DNA of 64,000 nt from NCBI GenBank assembly GCA_958496175.1, contig OY292280.1:2604001-2668000 (forward strand). Direction: 5' to 3'. Below are positions 10,894 to 22,170 of this stretch, piece after piece. A model generated the notes under the pieces. It had not been told where the DNA came from. It saw only the letters and a list, made by a program, of their open reading frames with translations, and ran no database searches. How positions within the stretch are numbered: the first letter of the stretch is position 1; each line of letters opens with the position of its first letter. The DNA is from Sisyra terminalis (Eukaryota > Arthropoda > Insecta > Neuroptera > Sisyridae). The position numbers and the translations under genes were made by a program.

Positions 10894-11942
10894 TTTTGCC
10901 AGACATTAAGCTGCTCGATTACTTTTAATGGTTGTAGTTTTCATCAGAGCTTGGCGTAAATGATTGAAAAAAGCTCATGCGAGCTTTAATGGGGCAAGTG
11001 AAAAATTTATCACGATGTAGCAAACATTTTATTCCTTGTGGCCAAGAGCCCGATGTGAGCACATAAATGTGTTGCGATATATGTGACGAAGGGAGAAGCT
11101 TGCGAGCTTTATACGGTATACGGTATATGAGACGAAAGCTTGCCGTGTCATTAGCTTCCATAATATAGTCCCCATAGTGTGATATAAGAAACTGGAGAAT
11201 TCATAAAACGTATCTGTTAAGCTGACAAACTCTGCCATCTATGCCGCAGTGACAGCCAAACACGACCGTTGATAAAGCTCGAAAAAAGCTCTCGCGAAAA
11301 TAGTCATTAACAAACCGAGTGTACCACGCACCGCTTTTTTTTCCACATCCACAGTTTTGAGACGGGCGAATCTTTTGCCACTGAGCTTTTTTCGTTGGGA
11401 GCTTTCGGGTCTAAAAACTTCTCGTACGACACTGTTAAGACAAAATGATGGTCTCAGCCTCATTTCGTATGCAATAGAAGAGGCGACATATGTAATTAGT
11501 CTGCGTGCAAGTGAGACGCCGTCATTTTTGCTTTTAATGACATTTTCATATTAATGAAGCATAACACACACATAGATATTCTCTAACTTTTTCTAACAAA
11601 CTCCTCATCCTTACCTCTATATTATCCTCTTTTCAAAAGCTACCCTGTTCTTGTTTCTTCCCACATAAACCCCTGAGAGTCCATGAACCGGGCGATAGAA
11701 AATCCACTACGCCCCTGTAATTATATAGAACGATCTCACTTTAATGTATTGAGACGGGGTGAGGTGTTTCGGATGTCTCGCAAGACTTGTACGAGATTCT
11801 TAGAGGACGGAAATTTTAATAAAAAAATCTACTTTGGACAACACATAACTTCCTTGAAATAGGTTACCTCAATTTATTAAACCTCACCTACAAATTGGCA
11901 ATTTTTTCCAATATATTACAATTAATGAACTTCAACCAAAAT
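10894..11942. other. No gene seen; AAGCTT-motif cluster
   Basis: From 10920 to 11420 the sequence is dense in GAGCTTT, AAAGCTC and AAGCTTGCGAGCTTT-type strings. The frames in it (for example 11239-11463 minus) are not protein-like. 11420-11940 is plain AT-rich DNA. Confidence 0.5.
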
Positions 11943-12139
11943 AAGATTTTTTCGATGACTTTGAACAGTTATACCATTGAGAAAGATTCCTTGGCAATCG
12001 AAATACGTATCTGGACAATACATCACAAATATTTTTGTTTGAACTTCTGTTCAAATTTGTGGTTTTACTATGATTTTAATATATTATTATATTAAATTAT
12101 ACTACATAAATTGGACTGCAATATATTCTATATATTGTA
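11943..12139 (+). mobile_element. HH-C repeat: decayed hammerhead plus conserved 3' tail
   Basis: Contains a decayed hammerhead core (about 11973-12015): the first box is TTGAGAA instead of CTGAGGA and stem II has a mismatch, but GCAATC, GAAA and the self-complementary ATACGTAT stem III are kept. The following ~125 bp match 40807-40940 closely, including TACTACATAAATTGGAC and GCAATATATTCTATATATTG. It is probably the terminal part of a Penelope-like element or retrozyme. Confidence 0.65.
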
Positions 12140-12660
12140 TAGGGGAGACCAGGTACAAAAGTAACAATTTGTACTTTTACCTTGATTTCTGGCTGGGTGT
12201 TATTATTGCCATTAAATGAATATTAACCAAATATAAATTTAGTTTATGTTCTTCACAATAGTAACTTGATTTATTAAATTATGATGTGTTTTATATAAAT
12301 AACATAAAGTCAAAAAAAAAATTGTCAGTTGTTACTTTCGACCACGTAGGCGGGTCGAAAGTAACAAGACAAATGGGTTGCTAATGAAAACAATAGTATA
12401 AGTTAAATCAACAAATTACTTATTTAAAGATTTTATATTAATGATATAAACCAAATTCAGCATTTTAAATACTCAAAAAATATTTATTTTAAGGAAATGA
12501 ATCAATAGAATGCCGCGACAACGCATAAGAACTACTGCATGAAGAACTACCGACACGGGAATGTATCGAAAACCATTCTATTGAAGTAAATATCCATAAA
12601 AATATGATGTTAATAATAAATTCATTACGAGGACAAAAGTAACATGTTAATTTTATACCC
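12140..12660 (+). mobile_element. Possible transposon piece with GTTACTTTCGACC hairpin
   Basis: Begins GGGGAGACCAGGTACAAAAG, which looks like a transposon end, and has further AAAAGTAACA blocks near 12633. At 12331-12365 is a perfect 13-bp stem, GTTACTTTCGACC with GGTCGAAAGTAAC. No coding frame. The class is unknown and the right boundary is not defined. Confidence 0.35.
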
Positions 12661-12682
12661 TAAGGGGCTTCTATTGGAATTT

Positions 12683-12850
12683 CAATTCATTCATTCTATT
12701 GGAAGCTATTGAATTTTTTCTTTGCAATTTTCCCACCATCGATATAATAATATTAAAAGCTTTGTAGCGATACCAAAATTTCTATCACTTTTGGAATACC
12801 AAAAGTGATACAAAATCATGTAGGAAAACGTATGGAATTTTAAAAAGGTT
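12683..12850 (-). repeat. Right arm of the inverted repeat with 10736-10893
   Basis: Reverse-complement match to the second copy at 10736-10893, including the ATCACTTTTGG palindrome (12784-12809), CCACCATCGATATAAT and CTATTGGAAGCTATTGA. It ends just before the BEL/Pao integrase fragment. Confidence 0.7.
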
Positions 12851-12870
12851 TTTTTTATTATTTACCAGGT

Positions 12871-13075
12871 ACCAAAACCAGGTATGCAAAACGTGCTGAA
12901 CAACTCATGGAGCAGTTACCAGAAAAAACAACGCAACCCGCAAACCCTTTTGAGTACGTAGGTGTAGATTACGCTGGGTCAATCACACTTAAGGCTTTCA
13001 AAATCCCTGGAACCGCTTCATATAAAGCCTGAATCGCTGTTTTTGTGTTTTACTACTCCCGCTATGCATCTTAAA
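12871..13075 (+). pseudogene. BEL/Pao retrotransposon integrase fragment
   Basis: The plus frame reads QLMEQLPEKTTQPANPFEYV, then GVDYAGSITLKAF, then SYKA-stop-IAVFVFYYSRYA. In BEL/Pao integrases a block of the form MGQLP...PF...GVDYAGP...YKAWIALFVCF carries the first catalytic aspartate (the D of VDYAG). Here the conserved tryptophan of YKAW is a TGA stop at about 13030, and a TAA follows about 40 bases later. Only about 65 codons remain, with no reverse transcriptase, protease or LTR nearby. It is a dead fragment. It runs head-on into the minus-strand integrase piece that starts five bases away. Confidence 0.82.
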
Positions 13076-13079
13076 GACG

Positions 13080-13368
13080 TCACCAATTTTCAGTTAGTAG
13101 TAACATTATGCCAACTTTAATATCGTGATTGGCATAGTACCATTTGAAGTTTCTGAAGATATTTGGTGGACCATTTCTCCCAGAACTGTATGAGCTGGAA
13201 TTGCATATGTTTCCTAGTTTTAAGGACGGGAAGATGCACCCTATCGAGTGTTGGATCTGGAGTGGTTTTGAGTGATCTTTCAGCGATAAAATGTCCTGGA
13301 GTAAGCGGATGGCGAGCGGTGCATCCAAGGAAGCGATGGTACAATTTTTTTGAACAAAGTTCAAACAT
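13080..13368 (-). pseudogene. BEL/Pao retrotransposon integrase C-terminal fragment
   Basis: The minus strand carries RHPLTPGHFIAERSL, then QFQLIQFWEKWSTKYLQKLQ, then, after a frame change near 13130, NHDIKVGIMLLLTENW. This is the order of the C-terminal part of BEL/Pao integrases: LTPGHFLIG, W..(V/I)Q..W.RWS.EYL..LQ.R, and a final small domain with ...GD/GTLVL(I/L).(E/D)(D/N). The frameshift and the missing catalytic core make it non-functional. It lies tail to tail with the plus-strand fragment at 12871-13075, so the locus is a rearranged or doubly inserted element. Confidence 0.82.
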
Positions 13369-13479
13369 TGGTCAAATACCCAAAAGTATTCAAAAACAGT
13401 TTACAGATAAAATTCAATGCTGTAACCCGGTAATGCAAGATTCCTATACAGAAGAAAAGCCCTGGAAAAACTAATTGAT

Positions 13480-15416
13480 TAAGGGGTAGGTGATATTTTC
13501 GTACCTTCTAAAATCTTCTGGATTTCTAAATAATCAATCGTTATAACATTTATTAAGTGGTACAAAAATTAAAAGCAAAAGTGATGTTCAAAAATGTAAT
13601 TTTTTGATATTGTCCTTAGTAATCAATTGATTTTTACTAATATGGCATTAAAAATTTACACCTTGAATGTCAAATCGTTGATACTATTGAGACTGATTAT
13701 ATTATTGATTTAAAATCAATAGTTGTAACAAAATTTTGGGTTTTAATTTTATTTTGAAAAAACGACATTCTTTTCCGGTAAGATGTCTCCTTTCTATGTA
13801 TAAAAACAGTTAATACAGGAATGTTGAAAACGGGAATTTTCGTAGAAATCTTATCTTTTTCCTGGACTGATATTGCAACGGAGTAAGACTCGTTGGTGTC
13901 TTTTCGGGAATTAATCGGGAATGAACGAGAATTTTTCGGGAGATTAAATTTAAATCATCGGTTGGGACGTTCGGATTTGTTCCCGTGGTAAATGGGCTCA
14001 GCTCCCTGAGGCAACCGGGCTCCCTGCGTCCCATTTCCAGCTACATGGAACTCCTTTAAGCACACAATGTGTGGGCAGCGTCTCCCAAGTTCCGGCTTAT
14101 CCACCGCGTAGAAAATAACAAGCCGTAGACAGCAATTTTCTCGAAACAAAAGGCGTCCGTGAAGAATGGTTTTTCGGGAACGGGAACGGGAATGGGAACG
14201 TGGTACGATATGAAGCGGGTGTCGTACACATGCGAGATGATGAGGGCCCGGCCGGGAACGCTTCCCAATCCCCACGACGAAAAACGCCACCAGTCTCCTC
14301 ATCATCCCAGAGGAAAGTCTATTGTTAAACGTAAATAGTACATGTGTTGGTGAAAACTCAACACATACACACCGTTATTGTATTGTTCCATTTTATATTC
14401 CTTGAGGATCGGGTTTTTGAGGAATTTTCCAGCTGTACGATTGGCAAAAAAAGTAGCGCAGTGCAACAAGTTTTATCTGTTGAGAGCTTTCCGGGAGATT
14501 AACAAGAACCGCTCGTTTCGAAGGGGTGAAACTCAAAATTATCACCGTAACGGTTATGTCTTTGTTAGAAGTCCCGACTTCTAGGTCCATCGAGTATTTT
14601 GTCCCACATTCCCTTTTTAGATATCTCTTCGTAGATGGGGTGGATAAGTGATGAAACTGAGAGAATACAAAAGTAAGTTATAATGTTATCTTTAGAAAGG
14701 CGCGTGTTGTATCGGTGCTAGCTGGTTTGGGGTTTCCAGAGGGTGGTTTGGGGTGGTTTGGGGTAGTTTGGTAGTTGGGGCGTTTTGGCGCGGCGACTCG
14801 CGTCGGTTGAAGTCTAGAGGCGGTAACAAGCAATAGTTTTAAGTTGGAGGTCGTTGTAAACGGAAGAGTGGTATAAAACCGTAGAATGGAGATGGCAAGT
14901 AGCTATCTCGTGGCCAACTACGATTTATCAATGTCAAGAAAAGATAAGAGAAACAATGCACAGACCCCGAGCGTTACCTAAATAAACTGTATATCTACCA
15001 CCGCGGAGACTGGGAACCATCCCCGTCCATGCGCTTCATCCCTATCATCCCCATCATCCCCACAGAACACACACATGCCCAATTCTATACCAACTACAAC
15101 TACACCGTATCACTAGTGGTTGCTAGTGGCGGGTAATTCTATCTAAGTATCATAGCCGACATTACATATACAGTCTAACACAATCATCCCTCAACCCCCA
15201 TTTTTGAACACATTTCTACCAAACAAGTAAACACTAAGATCTTTCATCGCAACGAAAAAATCCACTTGAAACAATTAAGATAAAAAGCTCATTCCTGTGA
15301 TTTGCAACCCTTACCCCAAATTTCTATCGACATTCTACTCAACCATCTCCAACGACTTTTTACCCCCAAAACCAACAAAACCCTCCATTTCTTCAAAGAA
15401 TACATGTACATTTTCC
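13480..15416. other. No gene seen; G+C-richer patch at 13.9-14.9 kb
   Basis: 13.9-14.35 kb is clearly richer in G+C than its surroundings, with GGGAACGGGAACGGGAATGG near 14177. Long frames there (13955-14305 minus) occur on overlapping frames and lack protein-like patterns, so composition explains them. The G-quadruplex motif at 14729 is listed separately. Confidence 0.5.
14729..14780 (+). other. G-quadruplex-type sequence
   Basis: Runs of three or four G occur at 14729, 14741, 14750, 14760 and 14777, separated by loops of mostly TTT-type sequence (two loops are TGGTTT). Four consecutive runs have loops of at most eight bases, which meets the usual definition of an intramolecular quadruplex on the plus strand. 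Confidence 0.7.
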
Positions 15417-15736
15417 ATATGTTTAGGAACCCAAACTAGAAAGTACTCTTTCTTATACGATAAAAACAAAACAATTTATTTTAAACTTCGATCAGTTTTT
15501 TTTCTAACTGAAAAAAAAAATATTAAATATAAAATTTAACAAAATTTTAATGACTGATAGTTATCAGTATTCATAGTAGAAGAATCAAATAACAATTGAA
15601 AAACTATTTTTTTTTCACATTTTTATCTCACGAATTCAGTTCCGGTTTCGGTTGTAGTTTCGGCTTGACGATAGCCGAAACCGAAACTTGTTTTTTAGCT
15701 GAAACTAGGCCGAAATCGGAAGTTCGGTCGGACACT
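15417..15736 (+). mobile_element. MITE-A, 5'-truncated
   Basis: Right two-thirds of the long form seen at 29201-29917: shared AGTACTCTTTCTTATAC, GATAGTTATCAGTATTCATA and the terminal block of alternating GTTTCGG and CCGAAAC, ending GGTCGGACACT. The left terminus is missing. Confidence 0.75.
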
Positions 15737-17535
15737 AATTATTATACAATCAACTCTTATAATACTAATATCTTATATAATATTATACAATCGATTTTTT
15801 CTCAAACAATTGTATGTTGAGTCTAATAATGGCATTTTGAGGACTACACTTTTATTCTTAAAGAAGTAAATGACTTGTCAATAAATTTTTTCGATTTTTT
15901 TTTGCAACAGCGCTCATTTATTTTGATACTTTGAATGTATGATGCAAGTTCAAAAACTTGCGGTTTTTTAACCAAAAATCTAACTTTTTTTTATTTCTTT
16001 TTTCAATGAACCACTTTTATACTGTTTTACTTAAAGTATAAATATAACTTTACTTAATTAGTAAAGTGAATTGAATCGCATAAATACTGTCACTTTTATA
16101 TACAATATATAAAGAAATCTAAGTTTAATACAGAAAAACAATTGAATTTTGTTATTCAGAATTGGCCATATTGACTAGACGAGTCACGTGACTTATTCTA
16201 TTGCGGCTACGGAGCGATCTAATACTACTTGATGCCCACTAAGCAAGGTTGTATGGCAATCGAAATACGTATCTGAGAAATACGTTGAAAATATACTTTT
16301 GAAAATTGGGACGTAAGTTATTTCTGCTATAGAAGTCTAAAAGGCATTTTTAAGGTGTGAATAAAATTCTTGCACCACAAAAGCCTTAACTGATGAGGGA
16401 ACCATTTTTTTTTAATTTTTTGCCAAAAGGGATGAAAAAGTGGTTGAAAACTTTTTTTAAAATTTTCACTAAATTAGTTATAATTTTTAAAAAATTGACC
16501 TAGATATTTGTCCAATTAGATAAAAATTCCAACTTATTTTTGTTTTGGTCTACTATCTTAAATTGACGAAAAAAACGATTGCATATAGATGATTTATAAG
16601 TCTCTAGATGAGTTTTAATCAACTGGTTAGAGTAAATTGTAATTGGTATGTATTTCTAGTAATATCAACCGTTCATATTATCAACGTTTTTATGCCACAC
16701 CGACGAAGTAGCGGGTATTGGCTTGATTTAGATAAACATTCAAACCTTTCTATCTAGCAAGCTTTTAAATAAACCCTTAAATTTTATTTAAATATTTCTG
16801 TGGTATTGCCGATTAGTAAAAGCCCAGCAAAAAAAAATTTTTTTTTTTTTGCAGAAACTACCCTTAAAATGTTTTCCTTAAAAATAGTTGCATTAGGCTA
16901 AGTATTAGAGTTTTTTTTTTTGGGGTAAATAAATTCGTGAAACTCACACATGGGGCATTTCACGTGAATCGGACAGCGAAAAAAAGTGATGTTCTGAAAT
17001 TTGTTCATATTTGGCATAATTGTACTTTTAGTAAGTATGAATGTGGACACAAAATATTTTTTCGAATGATGATTATTTGCCAAGTTATACGCTTCTAAAG
17101 AATTGTCGTTTTTGAAATTCGTATTTTTTGAAAAAATTTTTTCGTCTTAAAAATTGTTTTTTAAAAATATTATATACGGCGGTTTAAGTAGAAAATTAAC
17201 TGTTCTTTCTAAATAAAAAATAAAACTGGACATTTTTATTTTTTTCAATACACAAAACCGGAAGTAAACTTTTCGAATCAGAATTTTAGTAAGTTCGACC
17301 ATGTTGATTTTTGATTTTTTTATTTCAAAAAAATAGCCTAAAGTACATTTATAGTACACCAAAAGTTTCATAATGGGATCTGCAATATTTTAGGAGATTG
17401 ATGAATTAAAGTACATAAGTGTCGTACTATAGCTTCTTTAGGTCAACTGGCTTACGCTATATAACACTAAAACGTTGCAATGTTTATATTTACTATCCTA
17501 CTTAAGCGTATTTAAACCTCTAACAATTTTGTGGG
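15737..17535. other. No gene; one decayed hammerhead repeat inside
   Basis: AT-rich. A decayed HH-C repeat lies at 16205-16290: CTAAGCA in place of CTGAGGA, a weakened stem II, but GGCAATCGAAATACGTATCT intact. Poly-T/poly-A tracts lie near 16830 and 16910. The frames at 16898-17371 (minus) are AT-rich chance frames. Confidence 0.5.
16236..16278 (+). ncRNA. Decayed hammerhead motif, family HH-C
   Basis: GAAA and the self-complementary stem III ATACGTAT are kept, but the CUGANGA box has become CTAAGCA and stem II is interrupted. Not expected to cleave. Confidence 0.5.
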
Positions 17536-17786
17536 GTAATTATTATTCAAATTAAAATAGTACTTATTATTAATGTTATATTAATGCTTAGCTCAAATAT
17601 TAGGGACTAAAGATTAATGTATAACTATAGGATTTAAAAGTAAGGACTGACTTATTATGATGATTTTTTTTTCTACGAAAACAGGACCTTGCATGGAAGT
17701 TTTAGTTTCGGTTTCGGCCGAAACTGAGACTGATGCCAAAATTCGGTTTCAGTTTCGGCCGTAAAAACTAGTTTCGGTCGGACACT
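17536..17786 (-). mobile_element. MITE-A, minus orientation, truncated
   Basis: The element's left terminus lies at the right side here: GTTTCGGCCGTAAAAACTAG then GGTCGGACACT. The interior AAATATTAGGGACTAAA and TTTAAAAGTAAGGAC match the reverse complement of 29300-29380. The other terminus is absent. Confidence 0.75.
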
Positions 17787-19149
17787 TATAATAATAGATT
17801 TACATATTAGTATCAAAAAATTTAATATTTGGCTAATTTTATAAGTTTTGAGAAATAAACAAACGATTTTTGTATTAACTGAAGTGGTTTTTACATGGGC
17901 TTTTGTTGGACTTAAAAAAAAACAACTGCCACTTAAGTGCCTGAATTCGTAGTAGAAAAGAAGCGCTATCGCGCTGCATGGCACTATTGGACATTTTTTT
18001 TTTAATTTTTAAAGTTTAAAAATCAAAAGAAAGTGATAAGCGATATATTAAACAAAAAACAATTGTCAGTGTAAATTTTTACAAGACCTAAACAAACCTT
18101 AATTTCCCACACTTGAAAGGAGCTTTTAAAGCTCCCACTTAAACTTGTTAATATCTATACAACTTTGTCAAAAGTGAAACGAGACGACTTTAATTGTTCG
18201 CAACTTCAGTAGATGGCAGATAGGTAAATTAACCCTAACGCAGCCCAGATTAAAATTAAAAGATTTGCATTTAAGTTTTGAGCTTTCATTTGATAATCTC
18301 AAATTCCATCCTGCCATAATATATAGCTATTAAAAAAAAAAAAAACTTTTAATTTTTTGTCCTAAAAAACATGTTGAAAAATCCATTAGGGTTTTTTCAA
18401 CCCTTATTGATCAAAAGTAGAGGAGAAAAGTATTGAAACTGTGGCAGGTAGATTTTTTAGATGGATCATGTGGTTCATCAGGTATTAGCGGGTGATTTGG
18501 TTTCTATAAGGGTTGAAAACCCTTTATATCACCTGTGGTCAAATTTCGTGTTTGATTTTAAATTACAGTAGCGAGAAGAAAACAGAAGCCATATCAAATG
18601 ATCGTAATTACCTGTATTAACCCCAAATTATTCTCATTTTTTTTACACAAATATTTTCATCCCTTAATATTTTAAAAATTCTCTTTTGCCGACCATTTTT
18701 GCCAGAAGGCTTGGTTTCGAACACGTAAATGTTTGCAATGATTTCAACCATGTACCAATCGATCAGCAAAATCATCCCTCAATATTCAACCCTTAATAGT
18801 TTTGACAGGTCAATATTGAAATTTTTCCTATTGGAACCCTACTAATTGGAAATTAAACACCTCTGCTCTATTGGAATTAATTTCACCCATCAAGAGTTTA
18901 ATTTCAATTTGAAATGCTCCGGGCAATGTTACTATTTGCAACCCCTAACCAAACATTCAAAATATGTTTTCGAAAAAAAATAATACTGCAACTATATTTA
19001 TTGAACATAAATATTAATGGTGAAAATTTTTTTCCCCCTATCTCAATCCACCACAAGATTAAGTAAGAAATCACACGTGAAATCCACATGATTTCTTGGT
19101 TTCCTAGTTATTTTTTTTAAAATTTTATTCCAAGTATAAATGGTTAGGG
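17787..19149. other. No gene seen
   Basis: AT-rich DNA, with several dispersed CCCTTAA/TTAAGGG-type strings and no recurring family I could define. Confidence 0.5.
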
Positions 19150-20490
19150 TTATTTTATTTGCCGATATTAACTATTAAGGTTTGTCAAGACATAACATGT
19201 CAAAACAGAACAATCACAAAACAGATCAAAACTGTGCCCGAATCATGGTTGGGACTCCAGCTCCAGATGCAATCTTTGACTCTAGTTTCGACTCCGGCTC
19301 CAACTCCTGTAAAAAATTTCTGGATAAAATCTGCAATGGTTTGATTAACGAATTTTTCCAAACCATTATTGTGTTATCAAATCAAATTAACCGTTTTTCT
19401 TTTATTTTTCTGCGGAAAATTTGTAACCAAAATAATATTGTTGGATAACAATTATTTTCACTAGCCAATGTAACTCAACAAAAATTCATTTATTAAAGAA
19501 GTTCAGAGGGAAATCAGAAAATTTCTGGAATAGATTTGAGAAAATTAAATGGATTGACATATTGAGAAACCTAAGGGAAATAAGGAAGAAGCAGAATTAG
19601 AATATTGGATTTGTTTAAAAGAAAAAGAAATTATTTCAACCTGAAGGACCTTGCCAGGAATAGACAGTGAAAAACAAATGAAACTTTTCTTTTTCGTTCA
19701 TACCACATAGTTGCCGGATTTCCTTTATTTGGATATTTTCGTTAAACTCATAAAAATATTTTTTATGAGTTGAAATTTTTCCTTTGCAGTAGCGAAAATT
19801 TACCGGGAATACTTTATTGCATAGTCAGGATTATTTTGTTCGTGAGTATTACCATTTGTCATGATAAGACAAAACAACACATGCCAGAACAGAACAATCA
19901 CAAAACATAACAAGGCTAGAAAAAAAAACGGTAAATCAGAACTATGTCGGAATTATGGCAGGAGAGCTGGACTCAAATAGTTGGGGCTCCGGCTTCAGAT
20001 TCAATCTTTGACTATAGCTTCGACTCCGGCTCCAATTCATATAAAAAATTCTGGATTAAATATTCAATGTTTTGGTTAACCAAGTGATATCAAATCAAAT
20101 GAACCGATTTTCTTTTATTTTTCTGCGTAAACTACGGAAAATTTGCAACCATAATATATGGTATATACATAATATATTATAGTTTGATATTTATTTATGA
20201 AACCCATAGTTTTTCTTCTTTGGACTATGTAACCCAATTCAAGTTCATTTGTCATAAAAATATGAGGAAAATTGGTGGAAACTCATAGAGAAAGTTTAAT
20301 GAATTGAAATATTTAGAGACTTAGGAAAACAAACGACTGAATTTGAAAGAAAATTCATGGTTCTAGGAAAAAAGGAAGAAGAAGAATAGGATTCATGGAC
20401 TTGGTTAAAAGAAAAATATGATATTTAGATCTAAAGTAACTTGCCAGGGGTAGACAGTGGAAAAAAACAAATAAAATATTATTCTGATTT
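19150..20490. repeat. Large direct duplication, period about 0.7-0.8 kb
   Basis: 19150-19690 and 19850-20490 share the same sequence of blocks: AGAACAATCACAAAAC, then CTTTGACT.TAG(T/C)TTCGACTC, CCGGCTCCAA, then TTTATTTTTCTGCG, then GGAAGAAG, then CCTTGCCAGG(A/G)(A/G)TAGACAG. The second copy is followed directly by the ~280-bp array, whose unit is the end of this larger unit. Confidence 0.75.
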
Positions 20491-21250
20491 CCCTTCAGAA
20501 ATCTGGAGGGAAATCGAAAAATTGCTGGAAAAGGTTAGAGAAAATCAAACATATGTTATGAGGAATTCAGAAGAGACTGAGGAAATGGTTGGATAACAGG
20601 AATAATTAATGTAGATATGACTCATTTAAAAAAAGATAGATCTAAGAAAAAAGGAAGAAGAAGAATTAGAATCTTGGACATGGTTAAAAGAAAAATAGAT
20701 AATTCCGATTTGAAGTACCTTGCCAGCGGTAGACAGTGGGAAATAACAAACAAAATATTATTCCGATTTCCCTTCAGAAATTTGGAGAGAAATCGGAAAA
20801 TTGCTGGAAAAGGTTAGAGAAAATCAAACTTATGTTAAGAGGAATTCAGAAGAGACTGGGGGAATAAATGGGTACAAGGAATAATTAATGTAGATGTGAC
20901 TCATTTAAACATAGGATAGATCTTAGAAAAAAGGAAGAAGAAGAATTAGAATCTTGAACTTGGTTAAAAGAAAAATAGGGTACTTAGATCTGAAGTACCT
21001 TGCCAGGGGTAGACAGTGGAAATAGTCAAACAAAATATTCCAATTTCCCTCCAGAAATCTGGAGGGAAATAAGAAAATTGCTGGAAAAGGTTAGAGAAAA
21101 TCAAACTTATTAAGAATTGAGAAGAGAATGAGGGAATAAATGGGTACAAGGAATAATTATAGTAGATGTGACTCATTTAAACATAGGATTGATCTTAGAA
21201 AAAAGGAAGAAGAAGAATTAGAATCTGGGACTTGGTTAAAAGAAAAATTG
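20374..21250. repeat. Tandem repeat, period about 280 bp, three to four copies
   Basis: GGAAGAAGAAGAA recurs at 20374, 20653, 20933 and 21205 (steps of 279, 280 and 272). Each unit also has ACCTTGCCAG.GGTAGACAG, a TCCCTYCAGAAATCTGGAGGG hairpin-like block and TGCTGGAAAAGGTTAGAG. The units are highly alike, which suggests recent amplification. No long frame is conserved across units. Confidence 0.85.
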
Positions 21251-21779
21251 GTTATTTTGAGCAAAAGTGGCTTGCTAAGGGTAGAGAGTGAAAAATGATT
21301 ATTTTGTTTAATAATTTGTGCAGGCAATTTTCATGTGTAACTAGTAGGGTTGTGAAGGGGTGGATTTGATGGAGATGATGAAAATTTTGTATGAATTCTC
21401 GTGCCTTTTGTGTGAATAATTTTGTATTGAGACGTAATGTATAATATCGGGTGGAACGTTGACGAAAATAAAACGAAAGCTCGTGGAAGTTTTTGTGTGT
21501 GAAATAAAATGGAAGTAATTCAATGGTCGAGAGAAAATTCAGCCGGGGGCTGTTTTTAAGGTGGAGTTTACGTACATTTGTGTGCAAGATTTCCAGAAGA
21601 AAAGTCGTGAAAATAATGTAATATTAAGGGGGTGAAGGCGGCTCGGGACGTTCGTTCTAATGATATACAGTGGAATAAAGGGGACGAAGAAAAGCCAACA
21701 TGAAAAAGCTTTGTCAATTAAAATTTGAGAAGGCGGGTGGCACAACGGAGCCAATGGGGCACTGCCACTCGAGCCGGTC
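21251..21779. other. No gene seen
   Basis: Transition from the tandem array to the CpG-rich patch. Overlapping minus-strand frames exist but look like chance. Confidence 0.45.
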
Positions 21780-22170
21780 GTCGCTATAAGCCTCGACTTT
21801 GAATTATTGATCCAAGTTTTTGAAAGCTTTTCACTAAGGAACAATTGTCTCCGCGGGAAAAACTCCCAACCGCAACAGAGAGCAACCGATGCGGGCGCAC
21901 GTGGAAATTCGCGGCCGTTTCGCTTTATCACCGACATTTTAATCGTCACGCCACTTTTTCCGCACACCGCCGTCACTGGACATAAGACCGAGAGAGTTGC
22001 CGATAAGTTTCGAATTTCGCGCGCAACAGAGACGCAACGATAGCGCTGCGCCGTTCTAACCAAGACGCCACCATTGCACGAGCCGCACGCAAAAGCGAGA
22101 CGCACGTAGTGCGCACGACAGAGACGACAACGACACGTGGAGCGTGCGTCCCGACCAACGCACGTGCAAC
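21780..22170. promoter_or_regulatory. CpG-rich patch with three CACGTG sites, candidate promoter or 5' exon
   Basis: About 390 bp of clearly higher G+C with many CpG dinucleotides, in DNA that is otherwise very AT-rich. CACGTG E-box palindromes lie at 21898-21903, 22134-22139 and 22161-22166. The 214-codon minus frame here owes its length to the low frequency of stop codons in G+C-rich sequence; its translation is not protein-like. A regulatory or transcription-start region is plausible, but direction and gene are unknown. Confidence 0.35.

Noticed and set aside
18460..18500. CTGATGA box on the minus strand (CCTGATGAACC)
   Set aside because: No stem II or GAAA follows, so a chance match.
19150..21250. 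CRISPR-like array
   Set aside because: Units of 280 bp repeat as a whole with no alternation of short repeats and unique spacers, and the DNA is eukaryotic in character.
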